From Microbispora bryophytorum (GTDB lineage Bacteria > Actinomycetota > Actinomycetes > Streptosporangiales > Streptosporangiaceae): a DNA stretch of 64,000 nt. Of this stretch, positions 18,054 to 26,851 are shown in pieces (position 1 is the first letter of the stretch; every line of letters starts with the position of its first letter). The stretch spans positions 62,001-126,000 of the forward strand of contig NZ_VIRL01000013.1 in NCBI RefSeq assembly GCF_006874465.1. Reading direction: 5' to 3'. Made by a program: the position numbers and the translations under genes. The notes beneath the pieces were generated by a model. It did no database searches. It was not told where the DNA came from and saw only the letters and a list, made by a program, of their open reading frames with translations.

Positions 18054-20402
18054 TCAGGACAACTCGTCTACCGCGCTGCGGACGTCCTCGCTCATGATCG
18101 TCGTCAGCTCGGCGGCGTTCGCCGACCCCTGCTCGGCGATCCGGACGTCGCGCCGCAGCGCGGCCCGCTCGTACAGCGACCGCGCGAAACGGCCGTTGCC
18201 CAGCCCGTCGATGAGCCTCTCGCGGCAGACCCAGTCGAAGACGTCGGCGAGGTCGCGGGCGGCGGAGGCGTCGAACCTGTCGCCGCTCCTCGCGGCCAGC
18301 AACTGCGCGATCTCGGTCAGCTCCGACGGCCGGTAGGAAGGGAACGACACGCGCTGGTTGAACCGGGAGGCCAGGCCCGGGTTGGTCGACAGGAAGGCGT
18401 CCATCTCGCGCTCGTAACCGGCCAGGATGACGACCACGCGGTCGCGGTCGTCCTCGGCGCGCTTCAGCAAGGTCTGCACCGCCTCGGCCCCGAAGGCGTC
18501 GCCCCCCGAGTAGCCGGTGTTGACCAGGCTGTAGGCCTCGTCGATGAACAGCACTCCGCCGAGCGCCCGGTCGACCAGCTCGTTCGTCTTGATCGCGGTG
18601 GCGCCGAGATGCTGGCCGACCAGGTCGGCCCGCGACGCCTCGACCACGTCGGGCCGGGCCAGCAGGCCCAGCGCGGAGAAGATCCGGCCGAGGATGCGCG
18701 CGACGGTCGTCTTGCCGGTGCCCGGAGGGCCGACGAACACGAAGTGCCGCATCTGCGACTGGACCGGCAGGCCCTGCTCCTGGCGCATCCTGGCCACTTT
18801 GAGCTGGGCGGTGATCGCGTGGACCTGCCGCTTGACCGGTTCGAGGCCGGCCATCCTGTCGAGGTCCGCGAGCGCCTCGTCCAGGGTCGGGGTGACCTGG
18901 TAGCCGCGGTATCGCGCGGTGATCTCGTTGAACGCCTTGGTCACGTCGTCGGCGGCGACGGTGACCAGGTCCTCGCCGCGCGGCGACCCGCCCGCGCTCA
19001 CCACGCGGACGTCACGGGCCTGCGCCGCCGCCTCGGCGAGGCTGCGGGCGAAGCGGGCGTTGCCGAGGTCGTCGACGAGCCCGCGGCGCTCCACGTCCTC
19101 GAACAGCCGGCGCAGCACGGGACGGGCCTCGGCGGCGAGCCGGTCTCCCCGGCGCTGCTGCAGCGCCTCGGTGATCTCCAGCAGTTCCGGGGGGCTGTAG
19201 CTGGGGAAACGCACCCGGGTGGCGAATCGGCTCGACAGCCCCGGGTTGGACGCGAGGAAGTCGTTCGTCTCCCGCTCGTATCCGGCCAGGATGACGATGA
19301 GCCGGTCACGGTCGTCCTCGGCCCGCTTGAGCAGCGTCTGCACGGCCTCCGCGCCGAACCGGTCGGGCTGTCCGTCGCCCGAGTTGATGAGGCTGTACGC
19401 CTCGTCCACGAACAGGACGCCGCCGAGCGCGCGGTCGATCAGTTCGTTGGTCTTGATCGCCGTGGCCCCCAGGTACTCCCCCACGAGGTCGGCCCGCTGC
19501 GCCTCGACCACGAACGGCGTCTCCAGCAGCCCGAACGCGTAGAAGATCTTGGCGAGCGACCGGGCGACGCTGGTCTTGCCGGTTCCGGGAGGGCCGACGA
19601 ACACGAAGTGGCGCATCGGCCGCTCGTTGGCGTAACCCGCCTCCCTGCGCAGCCGGGCCGCCTCGATCGACGCGGCGATGGCGCGCACCTGTTCCTTGAC
19701 CGGTTCCAGGCCGATCATGGACTCCAGCTCCGCGAGCGCCTGCTCGACCGTGATGGGCGGCGGAGCGGCGGTCTCGGCCGCGGCGGGCTGGTGGCCGCCC
19801 GCCCTCCCGCGCACCTGCACCTGGGTCTGCGCGCCCGCCGCCTCCCGCTCCGCCTCCGCGCGCACCTTGCGGGCCAGCACCAGGCGGTAGAGGAGCACGG
19901 CGGCGGCGACGCCGTACGCGCTCCACAGGGCGGCGGACGGCGACAGCGGCGACAGCGACAGCGCGACGACCCCGGCGGGCGCGAGGGACATCAGCGTCGT
20001 CAGCCACGGCGGGACCCACCGGATCAGGTGGGCCGCGCCGCCGGTCAGCGCGCCCAGCAGCATCAGCAGGCCGGGCATGATCGACTGCCCGCCGAACGCG
20101 CCCATGAACAACGGGAGCAGCAGACCCCATCCGGCGAGCACGAGCACGGTCGCGGCGGCGCGCGGGTAGCTGAGCGCCAGCGCGAGGAAGCACAGCGCCA
20201 GGAACGTGTAGATGAACGTGGGCGCCAGCGACCAGTTGAGCGCGGCCGCCACTCCCATGGTGGCGACGAGCAGCACCACGAACAGCGCGCGCCGCGCGAA
20301 TGGCGGAAGATGGAAATAACGGAAACGCACCTGTTCGAACAGATCACGGGCCGCAGTCCGGCTTAAGAGGCTCGCCGCCCGTGCCCTGTCGGAGTCCCGC
20401 AT
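18054..20402 (-). CDS. Membrane-anchored tandem CbxX/CfqX-type AAA+ ATPase
   Basis: This 782-residue protein has about five hydrophobic helices (residues about 38-175), an Ala/Pro linker (about 180-215) and two complete CbxX-type AAA+ modules. Module 1 has Walker A GPPGTGKT at about 270-277 and Walker B LFVDEA at about 330; module 2 has the same at about 558-565 and about 618. Both have the family ILAGYERE sensor stretch and NPGLxSRF arginine-finger region. CbxX-type modules include rubisco activase CbbX and the ESX chaperone EccA. The ATG at 20402 has GGGAGG 6 nt upstream. The membrane N-terminus is unusual for EccA or CbbX. It follows the TPR-membrane protein gene by 123 bp on the same strand. 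Confidence 0.87.
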   Translation of the reverse strand: MRDSDRARAASLLSRTAARDLFEQVRFRYFHLPPFARRALFVVLLVATMGVAAALNWSLAPTFIYTFLALCFLALALSYPRAAATVLVLAGWGLLLPLFMGAFGGQSIMPGLLMLLGALTGGAAHLIRWVPPWLTTLMSLAPAGVVALSLSPLSPSAALWSAYGVAAAVLLYRLVLARKVRAEAEREAAGAQTQVQVRGRAGGHQPAAAETAAPPPITVEQALAELESMIGLEPVKEQVRAIAASIEAARLRREAGYANERPMRHFVFVGPPGTGKTSVARSLAKIFYAFGLLETPFVVEAQRADLVGEYLGATAIKTNELIDRALGGVLFVDEAYSLINSGDGQPDRFGAEAVQTLLKRAEDDRDRLIVILAGYERETNDFLASNPGLSSRFATRVRFPSYSPPELLEITEALQQRRGDRLAAEARPVLRRLFEDVERRGLVDDLGNARFARSLAEAAAQARDVRVVSAGGSPRGEDLVTVAADDVTKAFNEITARYRGYQVTPTLDEALADLDRMAGLEPVKRQVHAITAQLKVARMRQEQGLPVQSQMRHFVFVGPPGTGKTTVARILGRIFSALGLLARPDVVEASRADLVGQHLGATAIKTNELVDRALGGVLFIDEAYSLVNTGYSGGDAFGAEAVQTLLKRAEDDRDRVVVILAGYEREMDAFLSTNPGLASRFNQRVSFPSYRPSELTEIAQLLAARSGDRFDASAARDLADVFDWVCRERLIDGLGNGRFARSLYERAALRRDVRIAEQGSANAAELTTIMSEDVRSAVDELS

Positions 20403-20525
20403 CGACGCCTCCCCGCTTCGACCCCGGTTATACCGCACGTGCGAACGGAATGGGTGGACCCATGCGGCGCGGTGACGACGCACGTCGCCGGAACGGGCCG
20501 CCCGCCCGAGGTACGCGGTACGCGG

Positions 20526-22430
20526 CTACCGGGTGCGGGCCTGGTGGCGTCCGGGGTATTCGCGCATCAGAACCTGCCGCGGCGTGACCCGCAGCACGTC
20601 GTCGTCCGGCACGGCGACGCCCCGTACCTCTGCCCAGAATCGCGGATCCCCCACGAAGAGGACCACGCGCGGATCGCGCCGCACCGCCTCCCACGCCTCG
20701 TCGCCCGCGATGAGGCGGAAGTCGCCCGCCGGGGTCACCGAGGTCACGGCGCTCACCGCGAGCGCGCGGGGGCCGTCCGTCCCGGTGCAGGCGAGGACCA
20801 CGTTCCTGGAGTAGGCCGCGGCGTGCCGCACCTCCTCGCTGAGACCCGCCGAGGGGGTCAGGTCGCCGGGGATCCACCTGCCGCGCGACTCCGACGGCAC
20901 GAGCGAGGCGCGCCACGGGCCCGGCCCGCCGCGCCACCAGGCCCGGGTGGCGCGTACCGCGAAGGCGGCCGCCCCAAGCGCCAGCGCGCCCCAGGCACAG
21001 CGCCACAGGGCCACGACGGCCGGGTCCGGTCCCGCGAGGGCCGTCGCCAGACCCGCGCCCGCGGCGCAGAGGGCGGCGACGGCCGGAGCGGTGAGCGCCG
21101 CGGCCAGCCACCGGTCCTGCGGCCGCGGCGCGCCCGTCGCCCGCGCCCGCAGCAGCACCGCCGGGACGGCCAGGCACGCGACGGCGGCGAGGGGCACGCC
21201 GGCCGCGTTGGGCACCAGCATGAGCGCCGCGGTCGCCTGCCACGCGCGGGCCGCGACGATCCAGAACGCGACGGCGATGTCGCGCGTCGCCGCCCGGTCG
21301 GCGGCGCCCGGGGCGAGCGGCACCGACGGCACGCGGGACACCCAGGGCACGACAGATGGCGGGGGCGGCGCGGGTGGCACGGGTGGCGCGGGTGGCGATG
21401 GCGCGGGTGGCACGGGCAGCGCGGCGGCGAACCGCCGAAGCGCGGCGAGCGGCCGTCCCCGCCACGTCTCGGCCAGGAGCCTGACGGCGAGCGCCGCGGC
21501 GGGGTTCAGGAGCACCAAACCGATCGCCCCCGCCCAGACCTCGCCCACCTCCTGCAGCGCCCCCGGCCTCGGCTCCGGCAGCGTGGCCAGTCCCGCCACG
21601 TACGCCGCCGGGGCGAGCAGCCCGAGCGCGACCGACATGGCGAGCCGCAGGTCGCGCCGGAGCATGCCGGGAACGTAGGCCCAGGCGCCCACGCGCGCGG
21701 CCTGCCGGACGCAGACCACGAGGACGGCCGCGAGCGCCAGCGCGCCGCCGATCCGCACCTCCCCGTGCATGCCGGGGACAAGGCCCAGGCCGGCCAGCAC
21801 GACGGCCGCGCAGACCGCGGCCGCCGCGACCGCGAGGATCACGCGCACCTGTCGCGACCAGGTCTCCAGGGCGCGCCGCGCCCGGCCGGTCTCGCGCGGG
21901 TCGGCCTCCCAGGCGGGGTCGTGGTGGTCGCGCGGCCGCCGCCAGCGCAGCAGCGTGAGGCCGAGGTTCACCCACGCCGCCGGGTGGTCCCGGCGCCTGC
22001 GCAGCGCCGCGCCGTATGCCAGGGCCGCCCCGTCGTGGTCGCCGCGCAGCAGTGCGAGGTCACCGCACAGCACGTGCGGGTCGGGCTCGTCGGGAGCGAA
22101 CCGGACGGCGCGCCGGGCCTCCGCCCACGCCTCCCGCCACCGTCCGGGGATCCGTCGCAGCGCGCTCGCGAGCCGCAGCCGCGCCGCCCAGGAGCCGGGC
22201 GCGAGCCGCACGGCCTCCCGCGCCGCCGCGACCGCCTCGGTGTCGCGGCCGAGACGCTCCAGGGCCGCGCCGGCCAGGCGATGCCCCCATTCGTCCTGCG
22301 GATCGCGGCCGATCGCCTGGCGCGCCGCCTCCAGCGCCGCCTCCGGCTGGTCGTGCGACAGCCGGGCCACCGCGACGGCGCACCAGGCGCGGGGGTCGAG
22401 GCGGTCGAGCGGGGGCGGCACCGGGGACAT
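20526..22430 (-). CDS. TPR - multi-membrane - flavin-split-barrel-like fusion protein
   Basis: This 634-residue protein has three parts. Residues about 10-160 are TPR-like (ALEAARQAIGRDPQDEWGHRL, AVAAAREAVRLAPGSWAARL and more). Residues about 185-480 hold several hydrophobic segments interrupted by a long Pro-rich cytoplasmic or loop stretch near 340-370. Residues about 505-634 look like a pyridoxamine-phosphate-oxidase-type split barrel: ALAVSAVTSVTPAGDFRLIAG, then DPRVVLFVGDPRFWAEVRG. The ATG at 22430 has GGAAG upstream; a GTG at 22457 is possible. Its close partner is the tandem AAA+ ATPase. The split-barrel call rests on pattern similarity only. Confidence 0.68.
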   Translation of the reverse strand: MSPVPPPLDRLDPRAWCAVAVARLSHDQPEAALEAARQAIGRDPQDEWGHRLAGAALERLGRDTEAVAAAREAVRLAPGSWAARLRLASALRRIPGRWREAWAEARRAVRFAPDEPDPHVLCGDLALLRGDHDGAALAYGAALRRRRDHPAAWVNLGLTLLRWRRPRDHHDPAWEADPRETGRARRALETWSRQVRVILAVAAAAVCAAVVLAGLGLVPGMHGEVRIGGALALAAVLVVCVRQAARVGAWAYVPGMLRRDLRLAMSVALGLLAPAAYVAGLATLPEPRPGALQEVGEVWAGAIGLVLLNPAAALAVRLLAETWRGRPLAALRRFAAALPVPPAPSPPAPPVPPAPPPPSVVPWVSRVPSVPLAPGAADRAATRDIAVAFWIVAARAWQATAALMLVPNAAGVPLAAVACLAVPAVLLRARATGAPRPQDRWLAAALTAPAVAALCAAGAGLATALAGPDPAVVALWRCAWGALALGAAAFAVRATRAWWRGGPGPWRASLVPSESRGRWIPGDLTPSAGLSEEVRHAAAYSRNVVLACTGTDGPRALAVSAVTSVTPAGDFRLIAGDEAWEAVRRDPRVVLFVGDPRFWAEVRGVAVPDDDVLRVTPRQVLMREYPGRHQARTR

Positions 22431-22514
22431 ATGACTTCCGTCGATATCGCTCCCCACGACCGCATGATCCGTTGCGTTCGGCCGCTTGCCTAGACGCGGG
22501 ACATATACCTATGG

Positions 22515-22526
22515 CTCTCTAGAGAG
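22515..22526. other. 12-bp palindrome upstream of the MFS gene
   Basis: CTCTCTAGAGAG is a perfect palindrome in the 249-bp spacer between the divergent TPR-fusion and MFS genes. A TATACC at 22505-22510 nearby may be a -10 box. It could be an operator for a regulator encoded elsewhere; nothing else is recognisable in this spacer. Confidence 0.35.
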
Positions 22527-22679
22527 GCGGATCGCCCCACTTGATCACCTGCGGAGATAGGGATCTGGCGATTTGTTCCCGACATCGCCCGAAGGGCTGA
22601 GAGATCCGCTTCGCATGGCCTAAGCTGCCACGCATGTTCCAGCGGGCCGGGATCTTGGGGCAGGAGCACTGAACGGACT

Positions 22680-24266
22680 ATGATCATGGTTTCGGTCGAG
22701 TCCGCCGCCGTCCGCACCGCAGACGCCCAGCGGGATCACCGCGCGAGCCGGTGGTCGGTGCTCGTGCTCCTGTGTTTCAGCCTGCTTCTGATCGCGGTCG
22801 ACGCGACCGTGCTGCACATCGCCGTCCCGGCGCTCACCGCGGCCCTGGAGCCGTCGTCCGTGCAGCTCCTATGGATCATCGACAGCTACTCGCTGGTCGT
22901 CGCGCCGCTGCTGGTGACGTTCGGCACGCTGGGCGACAGGTACGGCAGGCGGCCCTTCGTGCTGGGCGGCTACGTGGTGTTCGGCCTGGCCTCGCTGTCG
23001 GCCGCGTTCGCCGTGACCCCGCTCGCGCTCATCGTCTCGCGGGCCTTCCTCGGCGTCGGCGGCGCGATGATCATGCCGGCGACGCTCTCGATCATCCGGC
23101 AGGTGTTCACCGACCGGCGGGAGCGGGCGATCGCGCTCGGCGTGTGGAGCGCCGTCGCCGCCGCGGGAGCGGCCGTCGGGCCGCTGATCGGCGGAGTCCT
23201 CGTCGAGCACCTGTGGTGGGGCGCGGTCTTCCTCATCAACGTGCCGCTGCTGCTGGTCGCGCTGCCGCTCGCCGTACGGATCCTGCCCGCGTCGCGGCGT
23301 GCCGACCATCCGTGGGACGCGCTGAGCGCGGTGCTGTCCACCCTGGGCATCCTGGCCGTCGCGTTCGGTCTGAAGGAGGCGGGGTCGGGGCACAGCCTGG
23401 GCCGCGGGCTCTCGCTGGCCGTGCTCCTGGGCGGCGTCGCGCTGCTCGTCTGGTTCGTGCGGCGGCAGCGGCGGCTGCCGTTCCCTCTGCTCGACGTCGG
23501 GCTGTTCGCCCAGCGCGGCTTCGCGACCGGCGTCGGCTGCGTGTTGCTGGCCATCTTCGCGCTGGTCGGGCTGGAGCTGATGCTCGCGCAGTATCTCCAG
23601 CTCGTGCTGGGGCTGTCTCCTCTGGAGGCCGCCGTGCGGATGCTGCCGCTCATGGTCGCGGCCATCGCGGGCGGCCTGGCCGCCGCCCACGTGCTGGGGC
23701 ACGTCGGGCTGCGCGCGACGGTCGGCGGCGGTCTGGCCCTGACCGCGCTGTCCCTCACCCCGGTGCTGGCCTGGGGCACCGAGCCGCATCCGGTGATGCT
23801 GGCGGTCTGCTTCGTGGGGATCGGCTTCGGCGTCGAGGTCGCCCTGCTGGCGGCGTCGGACACGATCATGGCCACCGTGCCGGAGTCGCGGGCCGGCGGC
23901 GCCGCCGCGATCGAGGAGACGGCCTACGAGCTGGGGGCGGGTCTCGGCATCGCCGTCCTCGGGACGATCACCACGATCGTCTACGCCCCCTCCCTCACGA
24001 CCGTCCCGGGGGTCCCGGCCGGGCTCATGGCACAGGCGCGTGAGTCGCTGGCCGCGGCCGCGCACGTGGCCGGCGAGACCGGCGCGTCCGGAGCCGAGCT
24101 GCTGGACGCCGCCCGCATGGCATTCGTCACGGCCCTGCACTCCACGATCGTCGTCAGCGTGGCCCTGCTCGCGCTCACCGCGCTGGCCGTGGCCCTGCTG
24201 CTTCCCCGTCACGGTTCCACCCCCGCGAGCGCCGACGCCGAAGAGCCCGGCGGCGTACGGACCTGA
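22680..24266 (+). CDS. MFS drug exporter, DHA2 family (14-TM, QacA-like)
   Basis: This 528-residue membrane protein shows the DHA2 hallmarks: DATVLHIAVPAL in helix 1, LWIIDSYSLVVAPLLVTFGTLGDRYGRRP (motif A after helix 2), and GVWSAVAAAGAAVGPLIGGVL (motif C). Fourteen hydrophobic helices are expected and can be traced. It is probably a proton-coupled exporter of cationic or lipophilic compounds. The ATG at 22680 is used; GGAG lies a little far (about 13 nt), so the ATG at 22686 is also possible. No TetR regulator is adjacent. Confidence 0.9.
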   Translation: MIMVSVESAAVRTADAQRDHRASRWSVLVLLCFSLLLIAVDATVLHIAVPALTAALEPSSVQLLWIIDSYSLVVAPLLVTFGTLGDRYGRRPFVLGGYVVFGLASLSAAFAVTPLALIVSRAFLGVGGAMIMPATLSIIRQVFTDRRERAIALGVWSAVAAAGAAVGPLIGGVLVEHLWWGAVFLINVPLLLVALPLAVRILPASRRADHPWDALSAVLSTLGILAVAFGLKEAGSGHSLGRGLSLAVLLGGVALLVWFVRRQRRLPFPLLDVGLFAQRGFATGVGCVLLAIFALVGLELMLAQYLQLVLGLSPLEAAVRMLPLMVAAIAGGLAAAHVLGHVGLRATVGGGLALTALSLTPVLAWGTEPHPVMLAVCFVGIGFGVEVALLAASDTIMATVPESRAGGAAAIEETAYELGAGLGIAVLGTITTIVYAPSLTTVPGVPAGLMAQARESLAAAAHVAGETGASGAELLDAARMAFVTALHSTIVVSVALLALTALAVALLLPRHGSTPASADAEEPGGVRT

Positions 24267-24340
24267 GCCGGCCGGCGCATGAGGGCGGCGCAGGCGGGGA
24301 AGTGTCCGGGCAAGTCACCCCCCACCCAGAGTGAGAAGCC

Positions 24341-25186
24341 GTGAAGAGAACCCTGCACGACTTAGCCTCGCTGGCCGCCCGCATGGGCGTCGGCGGGATC
24401 TTCTTCGCCAACGGCTGGCAGAAGCTCGAAGCCGGCCTCAACGCCACCGCCGACCAGTTCACCGCGCTCCAGGCCCCGCTGCCCCACGTATGGGCACCGG
24501 TGACCATGCTGACCGAACTGGTGGGCGGCGCGCTGCTGATCGCGGGCCTCGCCGTGCCGGTCATCGGGCTGCTGCTGTTCGCCGAGGCCCTCGCGGTGTT
24601 CGTGGTCACGGCCGGGGACAGCGGCCTGCCGCTGACCGGAGGCGACATCGAACTGATCGTGGCCCTCGGGGCCGCCTCCGTGCTGCTGGCCGTCACCGGC
24701 GCGGGCCGGATCTCGGTCGACCACATGGTGGTCATAAAACGGCGCGAGGCCGAAGCGGCCGGGGAGTTCGCCGCCGAGGCGGAGGCCGACGCGGTCATCG
24801 CGGCGCTGCGCCCCCCACGGCCCGGCGAACCGGGCTCGGGCGAATCCCCGGCCCGGCCCGCCCCGCCCGGGCCCCCTTCGGGCGAGCGGCAGTCGAGGCC
24901 CACCCCCTCCACCGGATCGCCCGGATCGCCTGGCTCACCCGGAACACCCCGAGCGCCCGGCTCACCTGGAGCGCCCCGAGCGCCCGAATCGCCCGGAGCG
25001 CCGGAGCCGCGCCCGGCAGGCGGCGGGGATGCGGGCCACACCGCCGCCGGGACGGCCGTGGACCGGCCCGGCGAGGAGGCTCCGGCCACGACGGTGGTGC
25101 GCAAGGCCACGCCCCGGCAGCGGCGTACGCGGCGGGAGGACGACACGACCACGGAGAGCCGGGCCGAGGCGCCCCCCGCCCGCTGA
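24341..25186 (+). CDS. DoxX-family membrane protein with long collagen-like tail
   Basis: Residues 1-130 form a four-helix DoxX domain (LAARMGVGGIFFANGWQKLEAG, then APVTMLTELVGGALLIAG and two further helices). DoxX proteins are linked to redox or quinone processes at the membrane. Residues about 145-281 are a hydrophilic Pro/Gly/Ser/Ala-rich tail with a run of G-x-P triplets (about 190-222), which is unusual for the family. The GTG at 24341 has GAGAAG upstream. It ends convergently with the histidine kinase gene. Confidence 0.82.
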   Translation: MKRTLHDLASLAARMGVGGIFFANGWQKLEAGLNATADQFTALQAPLPHVWAPVTMLTELVGGALLIAGLAVPVIGLLLFAEALAVFVVTAGDSGLPLTGGDIELIVALGAASVLLAVTGAGRISVDHMVVIKRREAEAAGEFAAEAEADAVIAALRPPRPGEPGSGESPARPAPPGPPSGERQSRPTPSTGSPGSPGSPGTPRAPGSPGAPRAPESPGAPEPRPAGGGDAGHTAAGTAVDRPGEEAPATTVVRKATPRQRRTRREDDTTTESRAEAPPAR

Positions 25187-25277
25187 GCGGGAGACCATGC
25201 CGTGCGGGCCAAGCCGACCCAGACCGGGCCAGACCGGATCGGGCCGCGCCGGGTCGGGTCTTGTGGCGGAGGAGGGG

Positions 25278-26672
25278 TCAGGGCTCCCGGGAGAGCGGCA
25301 GGCACACGAGGAAGCGCGCGCCGCGCGAGCTGTCGATGATCGTCAGGCTGCCGCCGTGACTTTCGGCGATCTGCCGGGCGATGGGCAGGCCCAGGCCCGC
25401 GCCCCCGATGTTCCTGCTGCGGGCCGCGTCGAGCCGGGTGAACCTCTGGAAGACGAACTCCCGCTGGTCATGCGCGATCCCCGCGCCGTCGTCGAGCACT
25501 TCGAGCACGGCCAGGCCGAAACGGAACCGGGGGTCGCCGTCGGGCGGGTCCTCGCGCCGCACCTCCAGATGCACGGTGGTGACGGCGTGCCTCTCGGCGT
25601 TGTCGAGCAGGTTGGCGATCAGGCGGCCCAGCCGGATGCGGTCCCCCCGGACGATCACACCGGGATACAGCCGCGAGACGACCTTCCTGACCGGGCGGCG
25701 GACGTCCAGTTCCGCCGCCACGAGCCGGCCGAGGTCCAGCGATTCGCGCTCGCAGGGCGCGCCCGCGTCGAGACGGGCCAGCGTCAGCAGGTCGGAGGCG
25801 ATCGCCTGGAGCCGTTCGAGGCTCTTCAGCACGGCGGGCCCGATCTCCCGCAGGTCGGACTCCTGCGGGGCGAGCAGCGCGTCCTCCACCTGCGCGCGGA
25901 TCGCGGTGATCGGGCTGCGCAGCTCGTGGGACGCGTCGGAGGTGAAGCGCCGCTGCTGTTCGAGCGTCTCCTCCAGCCGGTCCAGCGTGTAGTTGACGCT
26001 CTGTGCGAGGTCGTGGATCTCCCCCTTGGCCTGGGGGACCGGCACCCGTCGCCCGAGGTCCGAGGCGTTGATCTCGTCGAGCTCGGCTCTGATGGCCCGC
26101 ACCGGCACGAGCGCCCGGTTCACACTGCGCCGCGTGCCGTACGCGATGGCGCCCGTGACGAGCGCCGATCCCACGACCAGACCGGCCAGCAGGGCCGGCG
26201 GGGCGTCGAATCCCTGAACCGGCGCGGCGCTGTAGACGGTCCAGTCTCCGCCGTCGTCGTAGACCTGCTGCGCGACCACGATGTGGCACCGGCCGGCGCC
26301 GAAGACACCGCCGCAGACCTCCCGCGTGGCCTTGCGGAGCGGCGCCGGGGGACGGAAGGTCGCCATGGCCGGCTTTCCGGCGACGGCCGGTGTCGCCGCG
26401 CGCACCCTGCCCTGCGGGTCCACGACCTGGATGAGCCGGTTCCGTCCTTCGGGGGGCAGCACGCTCCGCACCTGGTCGTGGTCCACGAGGTAGGCGACCC
26501 GGCCGCCGGCGGCCGTCACCTCCTGCAGCAGGGTCTCCCGGGCCGCCACGTGCAGGGACCACAGCAGAACGGCCGAGAACGCGATGCACAGCAGGGCGAC
26601 CACCGTGCCGGTGAACAGCGCGATGCGACTCCTGACCGACCAACGATCCCCGAAACCCACGTGATCGCCCAC
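25278..26672 (-). CDS. Orphan sensor histidine kinase (HAMP type)
   Basis: This 464-residue protein has a first membrane helix at about residues 15-41, an extracytoplasmic sensor of about 115 residues containing a Cys pair (C120, C129), a second helix at about 160-180 and a HAMP linker. The HisKA box TSDASHELRSP has the phospho-accepting His at about 249. The HATPase has LIANLLDNAERHA, VLDDGAGI and GAGLGLPIARQI. No response regulator gene is adjacent, which is unusual for this EnvZ/TrcS-like type. The GTG at 26672 is the upstream choice; a GTG at 26660 is equally possible. Confidence 0.9.
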   Translation of the reverse strand: MGDHVGFGDRWSVRSRIALFTGTVVALLCIAFSAVLLWSLHVAARETLLQEVTAAGGRVAYLVDHDQVRSVLPPEGRNRLIQVVDPQGRVRAATPAVAGKPAMATFRPPAPLRKATREVCGGVFGAGRCHIVVAQQVYDDGGDWTVYSAAPVQGFDAPPALLAGLVVGSALVTGAIAYGTRRSVNRALVPVRAIRAELDEINASDLGRRVPVPQAKGEIHDLAQSVNYTLDRLEETLEQQRRFTSDASHELRSPITAIRAQVEDALLAPQESDLREIGPAVLKSLERLQAIASDLLTLARLDAGAPCERESLDLGRLVAAELDVRRPVRKVVSRLYPGVIVRGDRIRLGRLIANLLDNAERHAVTTVHLEVRREDPPDGDPRFRFGLAVLEVLDDGAGIAHDQREFVFQRFTRLDAARSRNIGGAGLGLPIARQIAESHGGSLTIIDSSRGARFLVCLPLSREP

Positions 26673-26851
26673 TTACGATGCGCCCCTACTGACCGTGCGT
26701 AAGAAATCTACTCTTCAGGGCGTTATTAACCGGTAACGAGACAAACTGGACGAGATGGTACTGACGGACAGAAATGCCGACCCGCGCAAGACGACCGGCA
26801 AGCAGGTAAAGGAGCCTTCCCGACCGGCCTCCCGGATGGTGGGATGTGGGT

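Noticed and set aside
24175-25305. Antisense ORF with collagen-like GxP repeats
   Set aside because: It mirrors the DoxX tail. DoxX has a good start and membrane domain, while the antisense frame lacks both.
26700-26750. GTTATTAACCGGTAAC near-palindrome between the kinase and oxygenase genes as an operator
   Set aside because: The symmetry is broken at several positions and no second copy was found in the window, so it is not listed as a site.
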